From: Nymphaea colorata
Lineage: Eukaryota; Streptophyta; Magnoliopsida; Nymphaeales; Nymphaeaceae
DNA length: 64,000 nucleotides
Direction of reading: 5' to 3'
NCBI RefSeq assembly: GCF_008831285.2
Contig: NC_045138.2
Coordinates: 28,181,934-28,245,933, forward strand
Shown here: piece by piece, positions 1 to 10,900 of the stretch
Layout: every line of letters begins with the position of its first letter
How positions within the stretch are numbered: position 1 is the stretch's first letter
Translations under genes and position numbers: made by a program
The notes under the pieces: model-generated
What the model saw: only the letters and a program-made list of their open reading frames with translations
The model's database searches: none
Told to the model about the DNA's origin: nothing

Positions 1-3000
1 ATCTTCAGCAGCAACCATCTATGGAGTGAGAAAGAATAAGCACACTACTTTTGGCAGGCAGGTAAAGGAGATATGATAAGTAGAACACACACCCGTGATT
101 CCAGGTTCATCAAAACTGCAGATTTTGTGGAAGTTTTGGCACGATCAAGCTGCACCTGATCAACTGACAGAAGAAAAAACGACAGTATAACCAGGCAATA
201 TCTACGTCCCAAGTATCAAACCACTGAGAACCTTTTAAGTACCTTCTCCAGGTGTTGCCATCGCCAATAGTTCTCTTGCAGCTAAATCAACAGCCTTGGG
301 TACAAAGTCTGAACTCTATATGACACATTTAAATTTGAATTACAACAAATTTAGGAGAAATAAACAGAAAAAAATGCATTCGTACCCATAAAAAATGATC
401 TCAAATTATCATCATAACCAATAAATACTAAATAATCTAAATAATAAATAACCTATAACCGTAATAATGAGATCATAACAGACTTGGAATCTCATGAGCA
501 AGCTTGAATTTGCAGTATAAATGGAAACCTGAAACTACGAGGTAATGCCATCATGACATGTGAAGTCACGTACCGTTGTTGCATGAATTCCAAAAATACC
601 AGTATTATTGTAAACACTGTTGAAGGCAGAGAATGACTGAATTTGCTGAAACTGATTTAGGATCCGTAAATCTGTTGACATAGGCACCAAGCAATCAAAT
701 CCAGCTGAATAGATATGTACCATGTACGGAAAATCGTGATAAGATGGAGGAAAAGGAATTAAGACATTAGTGACAAAAATGCAGATAAAATAACTGAATA
801 AATAAGATATTCATATTGCATGTCCATATCTCATTTGCACAAAATATACGAACTCTAGAGACAGAAAAGTCTCAAAAACATAGAATGTAACTCACATAGT
901 CGAGAATACATCCCTTTCCCAGGACCACCAGCAGAGAAAGAACCACCTCCACCCATCAACATCTGAAAGGAGATCATACTTGTTAGCATCATTGACAAAG
1001 GAAACCCAACACGTTGACAACAGCAAGAAAAGTAAAATAAACAGGAGCATCACTCATGCAAACTGAAAATGAAGAATTTCTCATAAGGGGAAGTGCAGCT
1101 GTAGGACCTGAAGCACTGTCAGTGTGATTGCATCCTTCTCATTATTCCAGCCCCCTGGAACTTCAAAAGCAAGAGCAACATGGGTGCTCTGCTTCAGTCA
1201 CAAAAGCAAGCACAATGAGATGAAGCAAATTAATGAAGGATAAGACATTTTGTAAATATGTTATTCAAACAAAGTTTACATACTGGTGAATCTGCTTGAC
1301 ACCGAAAATCACCTCCAACATATACAGATTCTGGAGCTTCAGGTGGAGGAACCTTTGGCATGTCTGACAAAAGAGGCCCTGCAACTGCAAGTAATTCCTC
1401 ATGGTCCACACCGGATGCTGCCAAAACCATCCGTGGAGCAGTATAATTTTCCTACATGTGAACCAAAATAGCTAATCATTCCATGCTTTATTAACTAGTA
1501 TAGCAAACAAACAAGAAATAAATTTAACAAGGAAAACTACGCTATCAAACAAGAAGTAAATTTAGCAAGGGCAACAATCTTACAGAAACAAACTCCCCCA
1601 GAATTGAACTATTTAATCTGTTTATTGCAGATTCAGGAGCCAATAAAGGATTTGCCAAAGCGCCTGAGTATCCAGCTGAATGAATTGCCTCCAATAGCAA
1701 ACCCTGTGGATTATTAGAAATTTCTGCAATCTCTGCCTTCACCTTCTGTAGCTGTTAGCATAAAATACAATCTGGAATTAACTTGTTGGCCACAGCACCT
1801 TAAAATAGGCATAACCAAAATATTCAGATTATGTACCTGCTCATCAACCTCCCAGTCCAGGAAAACAGGATTTCTGACACTATCTATTAGCAATTCAACC
1901 ATCTCGGGTACATAAGTTTTCAAAGCATCATAAGAATAGCACATCTGCTCTCGAGAAGCTGAAGCCATAACATTTCCTCCTATCGCCTCAACCTCTCGAA
2001 CAGTGCGTAGATGGCTGCGGTTGGTTGTACTTTTGAATGCCATCCTTTCTAGAAGGTGAGTGGCCCCAAATGAAATGGGTGTCTCATAAACAGAGCCACA
2101 ATCAACAAACAGGCCAATGGATGCAGCAGGATTCTGCTTGACAGCACTCAGGAAGTGAAAAAAAAAATGCAAGATGAACATAGGATCGTCTAATAGGAAA
2201 AAGAAACAACTCATTAGTTTTACAGCAACCATACCGTGGATGTCTCTGAAGCAATCTTAACACCATTGGGGAGAGTCGTGACCTTCGTTTTTCCTGGTTC
2301 CACATAGTCTGGCAAAGGAGGAGGAAGTGAAACGCCAGGCAGAGGAACATTCAGAGGAGGAAGAGTACTGGACCGTTCCCCAGTAAGCCAGCTAAAAAGA
2401 CCTCCGGAGGAGGACTTCTCTGCGACCGTAGTGGCACATCTCGCTGTTATTGTGCCACCAGTATGGCTCTGGAACCAAATCAGATGCCAATCACATTAGT
2501 CATTCTTAAGAATGAAAAAAGGAGAAGGGATCAAGAACTGGAACACCCATTGTCCAGTGCTGTTGAAAGAACAGAATACATGAGGACAGGCATTGAAGTA
2601 AGCCAAGAAAAATTAACCAGAACAGCTGATAGGTGATATTAGTTTGTGGGCGTCCAAACTCCAAACTGTCCACCTATGAAACGGTATAGATTCAATCCAA
2701 ACAAATAATACCCCAAGCAGCAGAACGCTATCTCCTACCTCCTTTATATTGACCTCTAAAAGTTGAAGGAAAAAAAAAACTAATTATCGGAAAGAAAACA
2801 ACAGGCTTCTCATCCCACGGAACCAATGCTCTACTGCTCATTAAAAGTATCAGGACAATCACACATTAACGCACTCATATGCACTAAGTTCCCATAAGAA
2901 TTGATACAGCTAAAAATAGCAAAAAATAAAATAAAAAAGAGTACGTACAAAGAAGAGCAGGAAGAGGAAGAAGAAGAACAAAAACACATATTTAGGACGA

Positions 3001-3260
3001 GCAAACAGAACAGCATAAACAGAGAGGACGCGTACAAAACCTAAAATTTCCTGCGCATCGGATCAAACGAATAATCCTAAGGCCACACAAGAATAAATTT
3101 TTATGTTCATCCGGGTGGGCGAGGGAGAGCTGGCGCGGAGCAAGAGAAGAGGAACCCGAACGAAAGATGAAAAAAATGGCGGAAGAGACCCAGGGGTTTG
3201 TTCGGATCATTCTGAGCTCACCTTGAGAGCCCTGAGACGCGAGGCGGCGTTCCTGTACAT
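1..3260 (-). CDS. MPPalpha: Mitochondrial processing peptidase alpha subunit (3' end beyond window)
   Basis: Exons on the minus strand: 3260-3222, 2468-2235, 2133-1837, 1751-1584, 1451-1284, 1188-1108, 962-896, 671-574, 315-243, 163-93 and 18-1 (cut by the window edge). All junctions are GT-AG and stay in phase, giving 438 codons; the family is about 500 residues. MPP cleaves presequences from imported mitochondrial proteins. In plants the alpha and beta subunits are also core proteins of the cytochrome bc1 complex in the inner membrane. Visible landmarks are an Arg-rich, presequence-like start ([13 protein letters not shown]), the inactive M16 site HLLER at about 117-121 (the beta subunit has HxxEH), and the glycine-rich substrate loop [15 protein letters not shown] at about 333-347. 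The degenerate zinc site and the glycine loop together mark alpha rather than beta. The start was chosen because exon 1 ends in phase 0 and matches the family N-terminus. No frameshift was seen. Confidence 0.95.
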
Positions 3261-3317
3261 GGTTGAAACTCCACAGCGGAGTCGATCAAACGGAGAAATG
3301 GACGTCCCCCCTGCTGA

Positions 3318-3450
3318 GGCTGCGGACTCTCTCTCTCTCTCTCTCTCTCTCCTCTCCGAGCTAGAGCGTGAGAGCGCTTAGAGCGGTAGGGATCTGAACG
3401 GGTCAAGACTCGGGTTGGATCAAGGCGCCTACTCGTATTAGGGTTCAGAA
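3318..3450 (-). promoter_or_regulatory. Probable 5' leader/promoter-proximal region of MPP alpha
   Basis: Just upstream of the MPP alpha start codon lies a (CT)n tract at about 3330-3353, which reads as GA repeats on the gene strand. An AACCCTAAT telo-box-like motif follows at about 3437-3446 on the gene strand. Both are common near transcription starts of plant housekeeping genes. No convincing TATA box was picked, and the transcription start cannot be placed from sequence alone. Confidence 0.35.
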
Positions 3451-4909
3451 GGGAGTTGGTATTAATTACTAGGTAAACCTGGATTCAAGTATAATCCGAT
3501 GTATACAAATGCATTTGGATCTATTTGTGATCATCAACTGCGCTCACTACTTACAAAAAGATGAATTTGAACTTGTTTAGATATATAAATTTGACTTGAT
3601 TAGACATCATACTTGAATCCCAACCAGTTATATTCTTCAGTAACGCAACCATGTCGGGTTTTGCTCCTTGGCTGCACCATCATCAAGCATATCCCACACT
3701 CACAATCAAGTGGAGCAAGTCTCGCTTTATCATCTCCTCACTCGACTTAATATTTGTACAGGGGTGAAAGAAGTCATTCATCGTGTGGTTGATTACTTCC
3801 GTGCGATAAGGATAAATCTTTGTGTCAGTAATCAAAAGCGGCTTGAAGTCTTCAGCAGTAGAAGTTAGTTCACTGACTAGGAGAGTTGATCTTAAGTTCT
3901 TCAAGTTGAACAGGTCAAGAGTTGAGCACCTATAAAACAGGGTCTGCTTAAACCCGTGTTTGTTCATAAAAAAGAATAACATGAGGAAGCTATTGTGCAT
4001 TATGACAAATACATATTTGTCTCGGGCTGTCACATAAAAGGTCCTAGGCAATAGAGACATTTTGTGAGTACACTCATGGAATAATGAGTATGACATACAC
4101 TCGTGGAATAATGAATCTACTCATGGGACACTCACAACTCACAAATTTTCTATGATGCCAAACCATCCCTAAAACAGGAACTTTCACGTTATAATTTAGA
4201 GAATGGCCTTTGATTAAATCACGCCCCTGCTTACTCCGTGCCTCAGCCTTCTCCTCCTAAGAAAATGGTGGTTGGCCGAAGCAGTCAAAATCAATCGGAG
4301 GTGTTAACATGCAGATCTTTTTTCACTTTCCTGGTTAAACCAAAGTTAGATTCAGAGCATGTTTCCTGGTTAAACGAAAGTACAAATCAATTGGAAGTGT
4401 TAATATGCAGATCAAGGAGTATGTGGCAGAAGCGCCTTATAAACCCTCGCCTTCCAGGAAGAAACGGCTCCCCATAATATGTTTCACGCACCAAAAAGTG
4501 TGAGCCTCACCGTCTGGGAGCATTTTGTTTTGGAACCCAAGAAAACAACCAAAAGAAGCAAACTCCCTGGAAATCGGCATCGGAAGAACCTTCTGACGGG
4601 GAAAATGCTAGAATCTCCTGCTTTCAGGTTAATAAATTGGACAAACGCATTAAAGTTTAAAACACTCTTCATTGAGATAACACAAATCCCCTTGGAGAAG
4701 GAGAAAATTTCCCCAGTGACAAAGGAACCTACAAGGTTTTTATTCTCCCTGCTAATAATTGGGCTGCCGACTCGATCTACGCTTTCACCATGCCCCATCC
4801 CTGGAGGAAAGCTAGAGTTGTCAGGTTCTAAGTTCATACAGTTCCCGTCCTGAGGTCCTCGAACCATCCATGTAGTATGGCCATACTCCGATGCCCAGTT
4901 GCCCACGAG
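3451..4909. other. Intergenic spacer, MPP alpha to HAT1
   Basis: No gene is supported here. Open frames at 4238-4906 have no recognisable domain and overlap on opposite strands. An imperfect direct duplication of about 33 bp (motif GTTAACATGCAGATC and variants) sits near 4290-4320 and 4388-4417. The part next to 4910 should contain the HAT1 3' UTR, since HAT1 ends at 4910 on the minus strand. Confidence 0.5.
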
Positions 4910-7900
4910 CTACTGGAAAGGTTGAATTCCTAATTTCTTACAATTGGCAGCTACTTTGTCAGCAACTCCCACAATCTCCTTCATTCTCACCTCAACCAAC
5001 TGCTTCAGCTGCTCTTCCTCACCAGCCTTACTCTTTGCAATGTCAGCACTCAATGTGCTTGCTTCCCCCATGCTGTTTGATCGAAACATGACAAATGTCT
5101 TTTCAGGACCATACTTGTTGGGGATGTCGACTACACATTTGCCTCTGATGTCTGAATCCTTCTCGAAAACTTCTGAACTTAAACGGTTGGAGAGACATGT
5201 CTTGAAGTTCTCTGTGGAGCAGGAATCATTCGGATCAAGACTCAGGTAAACCAGGACATCCCAGCACCGACGGAACTGCTTCTTGGTGATCTTAAGCCCT
5301 TTCCTTGCTTCTTCAACAATGCTTGCTGAGGGGGAGAAACGCACCTTCTGGTCTTTCTTCATCAAACCTCCTTGTTTCAACTTTGAGGACATGGACGATA
5401 TGCAAAGTTTGATTGGTTCAAAAGATAGCAGGTGGACCGTGTCAACACAGTCCCGGAGGTGTTGCAGGTATTCAGATGGTTCTTCTATCGTCACATCATA
5501 AATGTCTTCTCCAGAAACAGCTACAGCATTTACACTCTCCAGAAGCTGACGCCCATGACCACTTCCTTGGTAAGGAGGCAAGACCAATATCTGCACAAAA
5601 TTTATCTTATTTATGCAGCCACTATGTCAATGTCTAGAGAAAATATCAGAATATTTATGTAAGCAAAGAAAATTTTCTCTGCATTATTTGCTGTTATCTA
5701 TTGTTTTCTCAAGCTCCATTCCACTGAAGTCACTGGAACCACAGGAGCATCAAACAGGAAATGGAATGGACTACCAAAAAGTACACTCTCAAGCCTTAAA
5801 CCAGTCAAATTTTGAAATGCACATGATAAAAGATTCTGCATAACGACTTCTATGATGACTATAATTTCAATTACAAACACAAGGACCCCACCTGGCCAAT
5901 CCGCAATCGAGAAGCATCTGGGTAGTGATAGAAGTGGTAGATTGTAGCAAAACCAAGCAGCAGACAATGAATATCTCCTGATTGGTCCACTGCCTTTCTG
6001 ACTGCAAGATAAATTTCCCATCTGGGATCAGTCGTATCTACTGGGCTGCTTCCTGCAGAATAAACCATGGTTAAAAAGGCTATGCGCCCCAGCCAAGAAA
6101 TAGGCCAGCAACAAAACTCCAACTTCCAAAGATACATTACCCTCAACCAAGAGGAGAAGAACAGGTATTAGACGGCTATATAGTTTCCCAACTGATGGCT
6201 CATTCAGTTTTAGGCGAACCACTTCATCCTGCCATTTTGTCAAGAGGGAGAAGTATCAAGCAAAACTGAAACTCTATTTGAAACATAAATGATCCATTGT
6301 GCTAATGGACCAGCTTTTGAGCAAGATGCTACTGGTTCTTATAGAATACCTCCCTAAAGTTTCCAATCATGCTCAAAAAGATTTGGTAACAGCAAAACTA
6401 ACAGCACATATAGGAAGGAAACTCAAAAGGTATCTTTCCAGCAGAAGCTGCTGTGCTTTGGATGCCCAAAACTGGGGATAGTATGTACCTCAGAAGAATA
6501 CTTCTTTAGAACCTCTGCAGTTGAAACTATATCTCTGAAATTAATACAGCAGGTGCAAAAATTATATTTCCATATATTTCAGAAAAGAACTCAACAAGGT
6601 ACAGATTAAATACCTGATATAGTGACGTTCTCTGGAGAACGTTTGAGCAAAATCATCCTTTTCTGAAATAAGTGATTCACCAAATATATTCTACAACAGG
6701 ACCAAGTAAAAGTGAGAAGAGGAAATCCAAATCAAGGGTCTTTTATTACAATACAACCATAGATTACCTTCAGAACTTGGTCAACATTTGTGATCCCTTT
6801 GCTGCCCTTTAAAAGTCATGTACACACATTAGAAAACAGGAAATGATGGTAAAACAACACATTTTTTGTCATATAAAAATAGGTCGGCGGATAAACTAGC
6901 CCTCCCAAAAGTGCAAAGAAAATGAAAAGCTAAGATGTAGGCTTGCAGCCTTAGCATTAATGAAAACATTAAAAACACCAACAATGGGCAAGCATAATAA
7001 TCAAGTAAAATATATTATCACAACTATAGGATTTAACCCATATACATATGATGATAAATGTAAATTTTTATTTAACCCAGTATTTTTTTTTTATAGGTTA
7101 CTCACATTTTACATAAAATGTGTAAAGGAAGTAGTACTTAAAATGTTCATACTCACATCTAATTTACTCTCGAATGTCACAACAGCATATGCATGGTAAG
7201 ATATGATGCTCAACCATATGTGAATCTGCAAGTACATTCAGGAAATATAAGTTACATCAATAACAGAGTTCTTTATGTCTACAAAGTAACACTGTAAACA
7301 TCAGTTATAAAGGCCAAACTATCTACATCAAGCTAGAAAGTTAAGTGGCAGATAAATAAAGGAATATCGTACTTTAGACATAGATGCACATCTGATGGGA
7401 AATGACATCTACAAATATTAAAGCAATAACATTTTTTAAATAACCAAAAATACTAACTACTATCTAGCGAAAAATAGCACATAAGTCATAACTAATATAA
7501 ACAGATTCTAGGTAGTAGGTACCATGGAGATATGATTGATCTCTACTAATGGCTGTGTTGTACCTTATCTTGTCATGATTTTGCTTTAGAAGCAGTAGCA
7601 TACATTTCTCTTGCAGTGACTTTGTTTTAGAATAAGGAAAACATGCATATGATATGCTTTAACAAAAAGATAACTAAAAAAAAGTGCACTGTATGCAAGA
7701 AAGCATAGTTAGCTGAATGTTATAAGTTTATATTAGCTAGGAAATATGAGATATATCAAGACTTTGCCTCTGTAGAATAGAATAAGCTTCATAACTGCTT
7801 AGAGATGTACATGCTGAAATCATGTGAAAGATGAATACTGGGTGTTGCATCTGCATAAATCGTTTGACATCTACATCACTAAGCAGTTAAGGTTGATGTT

Positions 7901-10900
7901 ACTACAATAATATCAGACTGGCAATTTAACTGTCAAAACGAAGCAGCAGTACCATACACAAGATTAATAGCTAGTAAAGAAAAGTTAATCTATGATATTA
8001 TAAACATAATAAGAAGAAACAGCACAGTCAAAATATACATATTATATGATATCATGAGAACTATATCAAATTGGAGAAGAAGCCATTAACCACACAGTAT
8101 TTATAGAACTGTATCACATTTCTAACATTCCCTGATAAGAAGTGATAATATATCACATGCAGCTTTGGTAAGAAGAAGATTACCAATATAGTACAATATA
8201 AGCTCAGGTTATTTATGAGCTTGAATAGAAAAGCACCCATTGCCTCACAAATAGCAAAAACAGATCACCTCTATCTACAATAATGTAAGCATTTGATATT
8301 TGTAATCTTGAACAGACAAGCACCGGCAACTCACAAACAGAAGGTAAATCACCTTTAGATCTTTGTAACCATATATTTTTCCATCTTCCCCAAAAAACTG
8401 GTTCATGTCAACTTGAACACCAGAACCTTCACTTCTATCCATCTCCTCATGGCTACTTACTGTATTCACCAAGAGAAAAGTGAAGGCTTTGAATTTCAGT
8501 ATAAGCAAAATATCCACAAGCAAGGGGTCAGAACAAGTAAAAATAAAAAGAGATCAGTTAATCCACTAGAACGTAGTCGTGACTGAAAACAATATCCTTT
8601 CCATATCCAAACAGAAACATAAAAAAAAATAACTACAGGAAAGGCAAATTTTAGAATGCCTAGAAGCTGTAAAATGAAAATCAGATAGATGAGCAGCGTA
8701 TGAGCTCCTGAACAATCTAAAACGAAGAAGATATACTCTACAGTCTATGCACATGGTGGAGAATAGCTGTGGCACCTCTAAAATTGAATGCTAAAAGAAT
8801 CGCTAACTAGATACCATGACATGCTGTTTTCATGTGAAATTTACAATGTGAAATTTATAGTAAAGCAAACACCAGAAAATGGGCCTTCTAAATCCAAAAT
8901 TTGATGGGAATGGCAATAACATTACAGGGAATTTCATTTTCAGTAATAATGCTTTCAATTTCCATAACAATGAAAGGCCAAAAATATCAACATAGCTACC
9001 GGAATTGGTAGCCAAGATAATAGATTCAGATCATAGTCACAAATAACATTTCGGAGGTTTAAAAAATGTGTTTCTTTTAAATTTTAAAGGCAATTTAATT
9101 GATCGCATTTTTTGTGACATCGATTCAGATGGAATCCCTTAACCAAAACCAACGATAAGCTAAGGAAGACTTAACAAGAAATTTTGAACTATGTCACATG
9201 GCTACAGGTATGGAGATGCGGGTATGGGTGCGACGATTTTAGAAAATTTGGGTACGGGGGTACGGCATAATACATGTGTAAATATATATATTATATATAA
9301 TAATTCACAAAAATTCTCAAAATTAAAAAAATTGAGAGGAAAATATAGAATCTTAGTGGAAGGGAAATACAAAAGAAGTATAACAACCCGACCCACTCCT
9401 GGGCTCGGACCCCTGGTTCGACGGATCCCAACCCGCCCCCTAGCAGTTTTGGCTCCAACTTCAAAAAGGTTAGGAACCAAGACAATTATATCATTAATGA
9501 CCCCCCTTTATAAACCCTTGAAGATCCCTCATAATCTTCAATACGTGACTAAATTTTTGGGGTGTTACAATGCACCCCCCTTAAGGCACAGGAGTCCGCG
9601 TGTGTGGAACCCTAGATCCGAGTGTTGAAACTGCTCTGATACCACTATAACAACCCGACCCACTCCTGGGCTCGCGCTCCTGGTTCGACGAATCTCAACC
9701 CGCCCCCTAGCAGTTTCAGCTCCAACCTCAGAAAGGCTAGAAACCAGAACAATCATATCATTCATGACCCCCTTTTATAAGCCCTTGAAGATCCCTTACA
9801 ATCTTCAATACAGGACTAAATTTCTGGGGTGTTACAAAAAGGGAAATCAAAATTAAAGAAAAAATTAAGTTTGAAAATATAATTTTGAATGTTGTAAAAT
9901 GCAGTCGTACCCAACTGACCCACATACTTGTGTCGCCGTACCCACTTACTGACACGGGTACCTATGCAAATCTTACATACCTGTTTTGCATAGATTCTGG
10001 AGCTTCTTCAACAGTTAAAAACTTGGCTCCACCCTTTGTCCATGCATCAGACATCTCCTCAGTGCATGCCCCTCCACATAAGAACTACTACACAGGTGTT
10101 GGGTGCATGTGAGTGCAGCATTTTTTGAAAAGACATGATATAATATATAAATACCACACTCGATGACACAACTTAGGTGCACAGACTGTTTTCAAGAGTC
10201 CATATGGCTTAGTTAAAACTGCAAGCTTACCAAGATTCACCATGAATCGCATGCTATGTTGTTGATGTGTCACCTAGGTGCACGCCAAGATGATGCCTAG
10301 GCGTTACTCGACCTGCATCGCGCACATCCAAGCACTTAGGCGATGCAAGGTGGTGGTGTGCCCAGGCCCAGGCCTAGTCACACATGGACATGCCTCCACG
10401 TAGCCCATGGAAGTAAAAAATGACACCCAGCAGGGTTCTTAAAGACTCTTTAACAAAGAGCGCTGTAGGCATGATGCACAGTTTCACCTAGAATCTTCTT
10501 CTACAGATCACTAGGCTTTTCTTGTTATGATTTATGAATTGAAGTTATTTGTAATTAGGTTTATTATGCCAATGACTCAATAATGAACATTTCAGGCTAG
10601 GAACCTATTGTATTGATTTTCAATTTCTTGAATATTCAATGCCATAAACTTTAAATTTTGTCTTCAATATACAAGTATAATACACATTATACAATATTGA
10701 CAGTTATGGATTGTTGTTATATGACTATATTACTATTAGTCATATTATATAATGGACTGTTGTTAAATGACTATATCACTATTAGTCATATTATATAATT
10801 TCACAGTTAATAAATTAATATATATAATAGTTGTTTTCCACACATTTTAACATATATATTAAGTTATATATGACAATCTGATATATTATATAATATAAGT

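Noticed and set aside
4238-4906. Overlapping frames of 79-140 residues on both strands downstream of HAT1
   Set aside because: They overlap on opposite strands with no domain or codon signal, and HAT1 3' UTR is the simpler reading.
9379-9836. Cassandra-type TRIM carrying 5S rRNA sequence
   Set aside because: The LTR does not show the 5S internal promoter sequence that defines Cassandra elements.
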